Below are positions 50,049 to 58,945 of a stretch of 58,992 nucleotides of DNA, piece by piece. Position numbers and translations under genes: made by a program. Origin of the DNA: CAZMNF01 sp964567595 (GTDB lineage Bacteria > Bipolaricaulota > Bipolaricaulia > RBG-16-55-9); NCBI GenBank assembly GCA_964567595.1, contig CAZMNF010000007.1, positions 1 to 58,992 of the forward strand, written 5' to 3'. Each line of letters opens with the position of its first letter. Position 1 is the stretch's first letter. The notes below the pieces were generated by a model, which did no database searches, was not told the DNA's origin, and worked only from the letters and a program-made list of their open reading frames with translations.

Positions 50049-51116
50049 ATGGGGCATCGAGTGCTGGTGATCGGGACGGGCACGATCGGGGAACCGCTGA
50101 TCGGGCTGCTGGGGGGCCTCAAGGACGAGCTCGATTTGGACGAGGTGATCTTCCACAAGAACTCGCCGCTGTTGAACGATCGTCCCAAGATCCGGAACCT
50201 CATCCGACGAGGGGCGGCGTTGGCGGTCAACGGCAAGGCGGCCGAGGACTTCGAAGCGCTCGGCGTCAGCCCGTCGTACGAGAAGGTCGAGGCGATCGAT
50301 CGGGCCGATGTCGTCATCGACTGTACGCCCAAGGGCTGGGGCAACACCAACAAGACCGACTTTTATCAGAACTTCGAGCACAACACGCTCGGGTTCATCG
50401 CTCAGGGGAGCGAGTTCGGCTTCGGCAAGATGTTCGTCCACGGCGTCAACGACGAGGCCCTGGCTCCGGACGAGGATCGCTACATCCAAGTCGTCAGTTG
50501 CAACACGCACAACTTGTCCGTGCTCGTCGACACGATCGGGCTCGCCGACGGCCGCGCCAATCTCCGCTCGGGCCGGTTCGTCTGCATCCGGCGCGCGAAC
50601 GACATCAGCGAGTCGGCCAGCTTCATCCCCTCGCCCAGCGTCAGCGCTCACGACGACGATGCCTTCGGGACGCACCACGCCCGCGACGCCCACCATCTGT
50701 TCCAGACGCTCGGCTTAGACCTCAATCTGTTCTCCTCCGCGCTCAAGGTCAACACGCAGTACATGCACACCGTCTGGTTCGACCTCGACCTGGAGGCGCC
50801 CACCACCCGAGATGCGGTCATCGAAAGCCTGCGCGCCCACCCGCACGTGGCGGTGACGAACCGCAGCGAGCAGAACCTGATCTTCTCCTTCGGTCGCGAT
50901 TACGGGCACTACGGGCGCATCTTGGACAATACCGTCGTCGTCTTGCCGTCGCTCCACGTCGGGCAGAACGGACATCGGGTGACCGGCTTCTGCTTTACCC
51001 CGCAGGACGGCAATTCGCTCCTGTCGAGCCTGGCGGCGACGCTGTGGTTCATCGACCCGGCCACGTATCGGGACCAACTCGAGGTCGTGGCCCCGTACAT
51101 GTTCGACGAGGTCTGA
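50049..51116 (+). CDS. Type II (archaeal-type) glyceraldehyde-3-phosphate dehydrogenase
   Basis: A 355-residue protein of the Gap2/type II GAPDH family normally found in Archaea: N-terminal VLVIGTGTIGEPLIG, DRADVVIDCTPKGWGNTNKTDF, and the catalytic Cys in VVSCNTHNLSVLVDT near 151. It shows none of the bacterial GapA signatures (SCTTNCLAP). It oxidises glyceraldehyde-3-phosphate with phosphate and NAD(P). No phosphoglycerate kinase is adjacent, so a glycolytic or gluconeogenic role is open. Confidence 0.85.
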   Translation: MGHRVLVIGTGTIGEPLIGLLGGLKDELDLDEVIFHKNSPLLNDRPKIRNLIRRGAALAVNGKAAEDFEALGVSPSYEKVEAIDRADVVIDCTPKGWGNTNKTDFYQNFEHNTLGFIAQGSEFGFGKMFVHGVNDEALAPDEDRYIQVVSCNTHNLSVLVDTIGLADGRANLRSGRFVCIRRANDISESASFIPSPSVSAHDDDAFGTHHARDAHHLFQTLGLDLNLFSSALKVNTQYMHTVWFDLDLEAPTTRDAVIESLRAHPHVAVTNRSEQNLIFSFGRDYGHYGRILDNTVVVLPSLHVGQNGHRVTGFCFTPQDGNSLLSSLAATLWFIDPATYRDQLEVVAPYMFDEV

Positions 51117-51127
51117 CGCCGCCAAAC

Positions 51128-51156
51128 TTGCTTAGAGACCCGAAATTCCTTATCAT
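51128..51156 (+). promoter_or_regulatory. gyrA promoter
   Basis: TTGCTT (51128-51133), 17 bases and TATCAT (51151-51156), followed by a 65-base leader and a GGGAGGAAC ribosome site. gyrB is not in the window, so gyrA has its own promoter and probably drives tyrS and the HIT gene too. Confidence 0.6.
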
Positions 51157-51221
51157 CAAAGCATTGCGGTGGTGCCAGTCTTTCGCCCGAGTCAGGGGAT
51201 GAGTTGGGAGGAACATGATCT

Positions 51222-53642
51222 ATGAGCCGTATTGAGCGAACCGCCATCGAATCGGAGATGCGCCAGAGCTACATCAACTACGCCATGAGCGTGATCCGGG
51301 GGCGAGCCATCCCGGACGCGCGGGACGGGTTGAAGCCTGTCCAACGGCGCATCCTCTACGCCATGGATCAACTCGGCCTGACGTCGAACCGATCGCATCG
51401 CAAATGCGCCCGCATCGTCGGTGAGACGATGGGTAAGTATCACCCGCACGGCGACCAGGCGATCTACGATACGCTCGTCAACATGGCCCAGACCTTCAGC
51501 TATCGCTACCCCCTGATCGACGGCCAGGGCAACTTCGGCAGCCTCGACGGCGACGAGGCGGCCGCGATGCGCTACACCGAGGCCCGCCTCTCCGCCATCA
51601 CCGAGGAGTTCCTCGCCGAGATCAACGAGGAGACCGTCGACTTCCAGACCAACTTCGACGACGCTCTGGAGGAGCCGGTCGTCCTGCCCGCCAAAGTCCC
51701 CAACCTGCTCTTGAACGGCGCATGGGGCATCTCCGTCGGGATGACGACCCAGATCCCGCCGCACAATCTGGCCGAGCTGATCGACGCCACGGTCCACCTC
51801 ATCGAGCACCCCGACGCCGACTGGAGCGAGCTGAAGCAGTTCATCAAGGGCCCGGATCTGCCCACGGGCGGCATGATCCTCGGCGAGGAGGGCATTGACG
51901 CGGCCTACCGCACGGGCGAAGGCAAGATCCGCGTGCGCGGCAAGGCCGACGTCGAGGACGACCGCATCATCGTCACGGAGATTCCCTTCCAGGTGCGCAA
52001 GTCGACGATCGTGGAAGCGATCGCCAACAAGGTGCGCTCCGGCGACATCGACGAGGTCACGGATCTCCGCGACGAGTCCGACCAGGATGGACTTCGCATC
52101 GTCGTGGAACTGAAGCAGACGGCCAATCCGCAAGTCGCGCTCAACAAGATTTTCCGCTATACGCCGCTGGAGTGGACGTTCGGCGCCAACTTCCTCGTGA
52201 TCATCGACGGCAACCCGCGCAAACTCTCGCTCAAAGAGCTTTTGGGCGCATTCCTCGCGCACCGGCGCGACGTCGTCACGCGACGGACGCAGTATCGCTT
52301 GCGCATCGCCGAGCAGCGTGCCCACATCCTGGAAGGCCTGCGCGTTGCGTTGGCCAACCAGGAGGCGATCATCGAGCTGATTCGCAATGCCGACGACGCC
52401 CAGTCCGCCATGACGCGGCTGCAGGCCGACTACGACCTCAGCGAGGATCAAGCGAGCGCGATCCTGAGCATGCGGCTGCGCCAGCTCACCAGCCTGGAGC
52501 GCGACAAGATTGAGACCGAATACCAGGAGAAGCTCGAGCTCATCCGAGAATACCGGGAAATCCTCGCCAGCAACGACAAGCTCGACGGGCTCATCGAACA
52601 GGAGCTGCTCGACATCAAGGAGCGCTACGGCGACGAGCGCCGCACCCAGATTCTCACCGAAGACCAGGGCGACGAGTGGGACTACACGCCCGAGTCCTTC
52701 GTCCCCGATCAGGACGTGCTGGTGAGCATCTCCACCAAGGGCTACGCGAACGCTCCCCGCGAGGACGTCATCCGCCGACAGGGGCGCGGCGGCAAGGGCG
52801 TCATCGCCATGCGGCTGCGCGAGGGTGACGTTTTCAAGCACATTTTCAGTTGCAATGCCCGCGACGACCTCTGGATCTTTACGACCGCGCACAAGTGCTA
52901 CAAGCTGAAGGCCTATCGCCTGCCGTCCGCGCGGCGCGACTCCAAGGGCGAGAACTTGCGCAACCTGATCGGCATGGCGCCCGAGGAACAGGTCGTCGCG
53001 CTGGTGCCGCACCCGGCCGAGGACTCGGACCGGCAATACTGCGTTCTGGCGACGAAGGGCGGCATCGTCAACCGCAACGTGATCGAGGACTACGTCAACG
53101 CCCACACCAACGGCATCGCCGCGATCAACGCCGTTGACGGCGACCAGATCGTCGACGTCGCGCTCACGACGGGCTCGAGCGAGATGATGCTGGCCAGCGC
53201 CCAAGGGCAGGCAATTCGCTTCAGCGAGGACCAGGCCCGTCTGACGGGGCGGCCCTCCAAGGGCGTGATCGGCATGAAGTTGGAGGGCGAGGACGAGATC
53301 GTCGACCTGACGCCGCTGCCAGCGGACGCCACCGAGGACAAGCTGCTCATCGTCACGGAGAACGGCTACGGCAAGCGGACGCCCATTGAACAGTTCCCGA
53401 CGCAGAACCGCTCGGGGAAGGGCGTGCTCGGCCTCAAGACGAACGAGAAGACGGGCAACGTCGTCGCCATGGGCCGCGTTCACGACGACGACGAGGTCAT
53501 GATCACGACGCTGCAGGGCAAGATCATCCGCATCTCGGCCAGCGACGTTCGGGTTGTCAGTCGCTACGCCCGCGGCGTCAAGGTGATCAGCGTGGACGAC
53601 GACGACCGGGTCGTGTCGATCGTCCGCCACAGTCGCGAGTAG
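51222..53642 (+). CDS. gyrA: DNA gyrase subunit A
   Basis: 806 residues. The winged-helix and tower part has MRYTEARLSAI with the DNA-cleaving Tyr near 118. The quinolone pocket reads HPHGDQAIYDT, with Gln where susceptible E. coli GyrA has Ser83 and Asp retained at the position of Asp87. The C-terminal beta-pinwheel carries the GyrA box as QGRGGKG near 527, which distinguishes it from ParC. It introduces negative supercoils with GyrB, which is encoded elsewhere. tyrS follows after 18 bases. Confidence 0.96.
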   Translation: MSRIERTAIESEMRQSYINYAMSVIRGRAIPDARDGLKPVQRRILYAMDQLGLTSNRSHRKCARIVGETMGKYHPHGDQAIYDTLVNMAQTFSYRYPLIDGQGNFGSLDGDEAAAMRYTEARLSAITEEFLAEINEETVDFQTNFDDALEEPVVLPAKVPNLLLNGAWGISVGMTTQIPPHNLAELIDATVHLIEHPDADWSELKQFIKGPDLPTGGMILGEEGIDAAYRTGEGKIRVRGKADVEDDRIIVTEIPFQVRKSTIVEAIANKVRSGDIDEVTDLRDESDQDGLRIVVELKQTANPQVALNKIFRYTPLEWTFGANFLVIIDGNPRKLSLKELLGAFLAHRRDVVTRRTQYRLRIAEQRAHILEGLRVALANQEAIIELIRNADDAQSAMTRLQADYDLSEDQASAILSMRLRQLTSLERDKIETEYQEKLELIREYREILASNDKLDGLIEQELLDIKERYGDERRTQILTEDQGDEWDYTPESFVPDQDVLVSISTKGYANAPREDVIRRQGRGGKGVIAMRLREGDVFKHIFSCNARDDLWIFTTAHKCYKLKAYRLPSARRDSKGENLRNLIGMAPEEQVVALVPHPAEDSDRQYCVLATKGGIVNRNVIEDYVNAHTNGIAAINAVDGDQIVDVALTTGSSEMMLASAQGQAIRFSEDQARLTGRPSKGVIGMKLEGEDEIVDLTPLPADATEDKLLIVTENGYGKRTPIEQFPTQNRSGKGVLGLKTNEKTGNVVAMGRVHDDDEVMITTLQGKIIRISASDVRVVSRYARGVKVISVDDDDRVVSIVRHSRE

Positions 53643-53660
53643 AGTGTCGATCGGCGAGCC

Positions 53661-54869
53661 ATGAAACCCGCACACGAACAGCTGGCGATCATCAAGCAGC
53701 GGGCCGTGGAGATCATCCCCGAAGACGACCTCCACCGGAAGCTGGAACGGGCCGTCGAGACGGAGGAGCCCCTGCGCGTCAAGCTCGGCGTTGACCCGAC
53801 CGCCCCCAACATCCACGTCGGCATCGGCGTCGTCCTGGAGAAACTGCGGGACTTTCAGGATCTCGGCCACACGGCCGTGCTGATCGTCGGCGACTTCACC
53901 GCGCGCATCGGCGATCCGTCCGGCCGCGACACGACGCGTCCCATCCTGACGTTCAACGAGATCCAGCGGAACATGGAGACCTACAAGGAACAGGCCTTCG
54001 AGATTCTAGACCCGGACAGGACCGAGATCCACTACAACTCCAAGTGGCTGGAGCCGATGTCGTTTGAGGACATTATGGACCTGACGTCCAAATACACGGT
54101 GGCTCGCATGCTGGAGCGCGATGACTTCCACAAGCGCTACCAGGAGGGCCAGGCGATCACGATGTTGGAATTTTTGTATCCGTTGGCCCAGGCGTACGAC
54201 TCGGTGGCGATCGACGCCGACGTCGAGCTGGGCGGCACGGATCAGCGCTTCAATCTGCTCGTGGGGCGCGAAATCCAGGAGCGCTTCGCTCAGGATGCCC
54301 AGGTGGCGCTGCTGATGCCACTTTTGGAGGGAACCGACGGCGTCAAGAAGATGAGCAAGTCCCACGGCAACACGGTCGGCATCACTGAGGACGCGGCCGA
54401 GATCTACGGCAAGCTGATGTCGATCCCGGACGACATGCTGGAGCGCTACACGACGCTGTTGACTGAACTGGATTACGAGGCCCTCAGGAACGACCATCCC
54501 ATGGAGCAGAAGAAACGGCTCGCCCACGCCGTCGTCGCCAAGTACTATCCGAAAGCCGACGCGGACCGCGCGGCCGAGGAGTTCGAGCGCGTCTTCGGCC
54601 AGGGCGAGCGCCCGGACGACGTCCCGCAAGTGACGCTCGATGCGGCCGATCTCGGGGAGAACGGCCGGCTCTGGATCGTCGAGCTCCTGGATCGGGCGGG
54701 CTTGGTGGAGAGTCGGTCCGAAGCCCGTCGGCTCGTGCAGCAGGGAGCCGTGGAGTACGATGGCGAACGGATTGAGGGCGTCGACGCGCAGATCGAGCTG
54801 AAGCCAGGGGGCCTGTTGAAAGTTGGCAAGCGCCGCTTTGCGGAGATCCATGTGGAGGGATCGGGATAG
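53661..54869 (+). CDS. tyrS: Tyrosyl-tRNA synthetase
   Basis: A 402-residue class Ic synthetase. The HIGH motif appears as HVGI (in PNIHVGIGVVLEKL, about 51-54), with Ile instead of the last His. The KMSKS motif is intact (VKKMSKSHGN near 233), and the tyrosine-recognition segment AQAYDSVAIDADVELGGTDQRFN is present. An S4 RNA-binding domain forms the last about 65 residues. KMSKS and the length suit the TyrZ branch. It lies 18 bases after gyrA and probably shares its transcript. Confidence 0.93.
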   Translation: MKPAHEQLAIIKQRAVEIIPEDDLHRKLERAVETEEPLRVKLGVDPTAPNIHVGIGVVLEKLRDFQDLGHTAVLIVGDFTARIGDPSGRDTTRPILTFNEIQRNMETYKEQAFEILDPDRTEIHYNSKWLEPMSFEDIMDLTSKYTVARMLERDDFHKRYQEGQAITMLEFLYPLAQAYDSVAIDADVELGGTDQRFNLLVGREIQERFAQDAQVALLMPLLEGTDGVKKMSKSHGNTVGITEDAAEIYGKLMSIPDDMLERYTTLLTELDYEALRNDHPMEQKKRLAHAVVAKYYPKADADRAAEEFERVFGQGERPDDVPQVTLDAADLGENGRLWIVELLDRAGLVESRSEARRLVQQGAVEYDGERIEGVDAQIELKPGGLLKVGKRRFAEIHVEGSG

Positions 54870-54870
54870 C

Positions 54871-55293
54871 ATGAGCGACTGCATCTTCTGCGCCATTGCC
54901 CGACACGACCAACAGGCGCACACGATCGACGAGGACGAGCACAGCGTGGCGTTTCTCGACCTGCATCCGCTGAAGGACGGCCATACGCTGGTGATCCCCA
55001 AGGCCCACTACGAGCGTCTTGAGGACGTTCCGCCCGATCAGACGGGCCCGCTGTTTGCCGCCGTTCAGCGGGCGACCCAAGCCGTGCAGTCGGCCATGGA
55101 CGCCCCCGCGACGACGGTCGGAATCCACAACGGGTCAGAGGCCGGCCAAGCCGTGCCGCATCTCCACGTGCACGTTATCCCGCGCCATCCCGGCGACGGC
55201 GGTGGCACGCTGCACAACGTCGTTCACGGCAAGGCCGAGGAGAGCCTGGATGCGGTGCGCGATCACCTCGTTCGGGCGATCGACGCCCTCTGA
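54871..55293 (+). CDS. HIT-family nucleotide hydrolase/transferase
   Basis: 140 residues starting MSDCIFCAIARHD one base after the tyrS stop. The HIT motif HLHVHVIPRH lies near 96, and the N-terminal C-x2-C plus His residues probably bind zinc. The family hydrolyses or transfers nucleoside phosphoramidates and dinucleotides; it may remove aminoacyl-AMP leaked by the neighbouring synthetase, as known for HinT. In-frame codons upstream (from 54823) lie inside tyrS and are not used. Confidence 0.9.
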   Translation: MSDCIFCAIARHDQQAHTIDEDEHSVAFLDLHPLKDGHTLVIPKAHYERLEDVPPDQTGPLFAAVQRATQAVQSAMDAPATTVGIHNGSEAGQAVPHLHVHVIPRHPGDGGGTLHNVVHGKAEESLDAVRDHLVRAIDAL

Positions 55294-55444
55294 ACGCTCG
55301 CCAAGCGGGCGGAGCACAAGGGATGGCCGCCCGAGTTCCGGGCTTATCAGCAAGCGGTTCCACGAGGGGCCCAGCCACGGGGCGGGCTCGATTGCTGGGG
55401 CCTCCCACAGTTTTTAGGATGGCCTATCTTTAGGGAGGGATTCG

Positions 55445-56359
55445 ATGCTCAAATGGATTCTGATCGTCGGCCTCGCGCTCCTGGCGATTCTCAGCTTCGT
55501 GCTGATCCAGGGGCCGCTGTCGACGGGGCCGTCGCCGGCGCCATCCGACTCGCCGGCGGAGCAGACTGAGGAGAGCCAGGACTCGGAGGCGTCCGAGTCG
55601 GCTGAGTCGTCCGAGTCGTCTGATTCATCCAATGAGGGCGATCAGCAGCAGGCAGACCGACAAGAGCCGAGCCAGCAGGCTCGCGACATCATGCAGCAGG
55701 CGCGGCAGGCCCAAGGCGGCCTGAGCGCGTTGCAGGATCTGAACGGCTATCACCTTCGGGCCACCAGCACGGCCCAACAACGCGGGCAGACGTTTTCGCT
55801 GCAGACCGAAACCTGGGTCCAGCTTCCGAACCAATTCCGCCAGAGCACGCAAGTCAGCATTCAGGATCAGACGATCAACAGCCTGACGGTCTGGAACGGC
55901 CAGGACGGTTGGGTGCGCCAGCAGGGCCAAGTCCAACAGCTCCAGGGCAACCAGATCGGCTCGATCCAGCAGAATCTCTATCTCGATCCGCTCCACGTGG
56001 TGCTGTTCACGGCCCGCGACGACTTCACCTACGCCTATCAAGGCACCGAGACCGCCAACGGGACCGAGGCCCACGCCATGGAGATCCAGACGCCCCAAGA
56101 TCAGACCGTGACGTATTACTTCGACACGGAAAGCTTCCTGCCGATCCAGCGGACGCGATCGGCCCAGGGGAGCACCGTGCGGACGGTCTTCAGCGACTAC
56201 CAGCGCCAGGATGGCTACGCGTTCCCGTTCACCCAACGGACGTTCCTGAACGGTGACCTGGCCCAAGAGCAGAGCGTGGAGGACGTCGAGGTCAACCCGA
56301 GCTTCGAACCCGACCTCTTCCAGAAACCCCAGACCGACAGCCAACAGTCCGGTCAGTAG
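55445..56359 (+). CDS. LolA-like exported protein with Ser/Glu-rich linker
   Basis: 304 residues: an N-terminal helix (about 3-22), a low-complexity Ser/Glu/Asp/Gln linker (about 30-82), then a LolA/LppX-type half-barrel domain (about 85-290; GGLSALQDLNGYHLRATS, TWVQLPNQFRQS, LTVWNGQDGWVRQ). LolA-like proteins carry lipids or lipoproteins across the envelope; in monoderms related proteins are anchored at the membrane. AGGGAGGGATTCG precedes the ATG. No LolB or LolCDE gene is near. Confidence 0.78.
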   Translation: MLKWILIVGLALLAILSFVLIQGPLSTGPSPAPSDSPAEQTEESQDSEASESAESSESSDSSNEGDQQQADRQEPSQQARDIMQQARQAQGGLSALQDLNGYHLRATSTAQQRGQTFSLQTETWVQLPNQFRQSTQVSIQDQTINSLTVWNGQDGWVRQQGQVQQLQGNQIGSIQQNLYLDPLHVVLFTARDDFTYAYQGTETANGTEAHAMEIQTPQDQTVTYYFDTESFLPIQRTRSAQGSTVRTVFSDYQRQDGYAFPFTQRTFLNGDLAQEQSVEDVEVNPSFEPDLFQKPQTDSQQSGQ

Positions 56360-56407
56360 ACGGAGCGTAACGCTTCCGGCAACGCTGTTTCCGATCGAGA
56401 GTGACGG

Positions 56408-56434
56408 GAGCCCTCGGACCCGGTCCGAGGGCTC
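56408..56434. terminator. Bidirectional hairpin between the LolA-like gene and proS
   Basis: GAGCCCTCGGACC and its exact complement flank one base; a realistic fold is an 11-bp stem with a 5-base loop. It lies in a convergent gap of 125 bases. No long T-run follows. Confidence 0.7.
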
Positions 56435-56484
56435 TGCTCATTGGGCCTGATCCGCTCGGCGTCCGTCCGCTTCCTGGGCTGATT

Positions 56485-58230
56485 TTAGCCCCGGACGGCC
56501 TGCCAGAGCTGATCCAGTTCGGCCTGAACGCGGTCGAGCAGATCGGCTTCGGCGACGATCTCGGCCTCGTTGGCATCTCGGCGTTTCAACTCCACGCCGC
56601 CCTTGTCAAGGGCCCGCTGCCCGATGGTGATTCGCAATGGAATGCCAATGAGATCGGCATCGGTGAACTTGACGCCGGGGCTCTCTTCGCGGTCGTCGTA
56701 CAACACGTCGAGGCCGGCGGCTTGGAGAGCGTCGTAGAGCCGATCGCCCGTCTGGACGACTTCCTCGCCATCTTTGGGGAGCGTCACCAGGTGGACGTCG
56801 TAGGGCGCCACGCTGATGGGCCAGACGAGGCCGTCGTCGTCGTGGTGTTCCTCGGCAACGCTGGCCAGCGTTCGCTCGAGCCCGATCCCGTAGGAGCCCA
56901 TGATGATGGGATGGCTGGCCCCCGATTCGTCGACGAAGTTGCAGTCGGTCGCCTTGCTGTAGCGGGTCCCCAGTTGAAAAATGTTGCCCACCTCGATGCC
57001 GCGCGAACTCCCCATCGTTGCCTCGCACTCGGGGCAGGCATCCCCCGTTTGGGCGGCGGCAATGTCGGCAACGAGATCCGGCTCGACGTCGCGACCGATG
57101 TTGACGTTCATCAGATGGTATTCGGCTTCGTTGGCGCCGGTGACGACGTTCGGCATCTCGGCCAGCGCGTCGTCGACCACCACGTGGACGCCGTCGAGCC
57201 CCATCGGCGAGCCGAACCCAGGCTCGGCCCCGCTCGAGCGGATCTCTGCGTCCGTGGCCGGACGCAGATCGAGCGCGCCCACGGCGTCGGCCAACTTCGT
57301 CTCGTTGACCTCCATGTCGCCGCGGACGAGCGCCAGGATCAGCGAATCGGCGCTGTCCCCGTCGTCCGAGGGCATCGTTGCTATCATGAACAGCACTTTG
57401 GCCGCCTTGGACGCGGGAATATCGAGCTGTTCGCACAGGCCCCGAATCGTCTTTGCGCCCGGCGTCTCGACCTTGACGATCTCGCCCGGTTCCTCGGTAT
57501 CGGGGGCGGGCTTGGCAAAGCGCGCGAGTTGTTGATTGGCCGCGTAGCCGCACTCGTTGCAGAACACGATCGTGTCCTCGCCCACGGGCGTGAGGTACAT
57601 GAACTCGTGGGCCTTCTTGCCGCCCATCATTCCGACGTCGGACTCGACGGCCGTGACGGGCAGCCCGCACCGGTGGAAAATCCGGAAGTAAGCGTCATAA
57701 TGCCGATCGTACTGCTCGCTCAGCCCCTCCCAGTCGGTGTCCAGGCTGTAGCTGTCCTTCATGGTGAACTCGCGCACGCGGACCAGGCCGCCCCGCGGCC
57801 GCGGATCGTCGCGCCACTTCGTCTGGATGTGATAGATCAGGCGGGGCAGCTGGCGATAGGAGTTGACTTCCCCCTTGACGAGGTCGACGACGCTTTCCTC
57901 GTGCGTCATCGCCAGGACCATGTCGCGCTCGTTCCGGTCCTTGAAGCGCGTCATCTCCGGGCCGATCTCGTCCCAACGGCCCGTCTCCAGCCAGATCCGG
58001 GATGGATGGATCACGGGCATGCGCAGCTCCTGGCCGCCGATGGCGTCGATCTCCTCGCGAATGATCCGGGCGATTTTCGCGTGCGATCGCCATCCGAACG
58101 GCAACAGCGAGTAGATGCCCGTGGACAAGGGCCGCATGAAGCCCGCACGGATCAACAGCTTGTGGCTGTCCAGTTGCGCGTCGGCGGGCACCTCGCGGCG
58201 CGTGGTTCCGAACGACTGGCTCATGCGCAT
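56485..58230 (-). CDS. proS: Prolyl-tRNA synthetase, bacterial type
   Basis: A 581-residue class II synthetase. The motif 2 region reads RPRGGLVRVREFTMKDSYSL, and motif 3 lies near GIGLERTLASVAEE. An insertion (about 235-390) corresponds to the YbaK-like editing domain of bacterial ProS, which removes Ala-tRNA(Pro). Cysteines in VFCNECGY and DACPECEA may hold zinc. The ATG at 58230 is followed by a second at 58224; GGAGG lies just upstream. Confidence 0.95.
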   Translation of the reverse strand: MRMSQSFGTTRREVPADAQLDSHKLLIRAGFMRPLSTGIYSLLPFGWRSHAKIARIIREEIDAIGGQELRMPVIHPSRIWLETGRWDEIGPEMTRFKDRNERDMVLAMTHEESVVDLVKGEVNSYRQLPRLIYHIQTKWRDDPRPRGGLVRVREFTMKDSYSLDTDWEGLSEQYDRHYDAYFRIFHRCGLPVTAVESDVGMMGGKKAHEFMYLTPVGEDTIVFCNECGYAANQQLARFAKPAPDTEEPGEIVKVETPGAKTIRGLCEQLDIPASKAAKVLFMIATMPSDDGDSADSLILALVRGDMEVNETKLADAVGALDLRPATDAEIRSSGAEPGFGSPMGLDGVHVVVDDALAEMPNVVTGANEAEYHLMNVNIGRDVEPDLVADIAAAQTGDACPECEATMGSSRGIEVGNIFQLGTRYSKATDCNFVDESGASHPIIMGSYGIGLERTLASVAEEHHDDDGLVWPISVAPYDVHLVTLPKDGEEVVQTGDRLYDALQAAGLDVLYDDREESPGVKFTDADLIGIPLRITIGQRALDKGGVELKRRDANEAEIVAEADLLDRVQAELDQLWQAVRG

Positions 58231-58573
58231 GGGAAACCTCCTCCAATCACGACAGAACGAACATTTCAGGATCGATGTATACGGTCACAGCGGTGGAACA
58301 ATCGTCAGCTTCCCACATGGGGAGGCGGCGGGTCAAACGGCGTGGCCGGGCTCGGCCGACGCGGGTCGCTTATCGATCGGGATGCCTAATGCACGTGTCG
58401 GTCAACGCTGATGGGCCGTTCCCGAGTCGAGAACGGTGCCCTAACCACAGTCTCTCTGTCCGTGCCGTCCAGCGCAGCGGTCGGAAGCGTTTCAGGGAAG
58501 CCATTGATGCGCGCGGGCCGAACGGATAGAGTCCCCTCGCAAAGCATATCACTGCTGGCACAAAGGAGGTCCT
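58231..58573. other. Divergent gap between proS and the zinc-ribbon DUF2007 gene
   Basis: 343 bases with no credible gene. I looked for a proline T-box leader before proS (the AGGGTGG-ACC-GCG core and specifier loop) and did not find a convincing match. AT-rich bases at 58546-58552 (CATATCA) could be a -10 for the plus-strand gene, but without a clear -35. Confidence 0.4.
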
Positions 58574-58945
58574 ATGCCGTTCTGCCCCGAGTGCGAGGCC
58601 GAATACGTGGATGGCATTGAGGAGTGCGTGGATTGCCAGACCGCTCTCGTGGAGGAGCTCCCCTCTGAAGATCCCGGCGATCACGTCGAGCCCTCGTCGG
58701 ACGAGGACATGTTCGTCACGGTGTTCGCGGGCGGCAACGCGTTTGACATGCGCATGGCGAAGGGGCTGCTGGAATCGAGCGGATTCCACGTTGAGCTGTT
58801 GGGCGCGAATGACCCGATGAATCCGACACCCACCGGCATTCAGGTCCGCCAAGACGAGGTTGAGGAGGCCAAAGAGCTCCTCGAAAATCCTAGCGACCTC
58901 GAGGATGACGCCTCGGACGAGTTCACCAAGGACTTCAACAACTGA
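58574..58945 (+). CDS. Zinc-ribbon plus DUF2007 domain protein
   Basis: 123 residues. The N-terminal zinc ribbon is MPFCPECEAEYVDGIEECVDC (two C-x2-C pairs), followed by an acidic linker and a DUF2007-like domain (about 46-100; MFVTVFAGGNAFDMRMAKG and LLESSGFHVELL). The C-terminus is acidic. An AAAGGAGGTCCT site precedes the ATG. Function unknown; DUF2007 is suspected to act in signalling. Compare the single-domain relative at 26096. Confidence 0.8.
   Translation: MPFCPECEAEYVDGIEECVDCQTALVEELPSEDPGDHVEPSSDEDMFVTVFAGGNAFDMRMAKGLLESSGFHVELLGANDPMNPTPTGIQVRQDEVEEAKELLENPSDLEDDASDEFTKDFNN

Noticed and set aside
51192..53870. 892-codon minus-strand open frame opposite gyrA
   Set aside because: GyrA is unmistakable on the plus strand. 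The antisense frame is a shadow, despite its length.
55361..55415. Rho-independent terminator after the HIT gene
   Set aside because: CCCAGC and GCTGGG can pair, but the loop is 18 bases, the stem is short and interrupted, and the T-run is 11 bases away.
58231..58573. T-box leader for proS
   Set aside because: No AGGGTGG-ACCGCG-type core, antiterminator or terminator could be matched on the minus strand.
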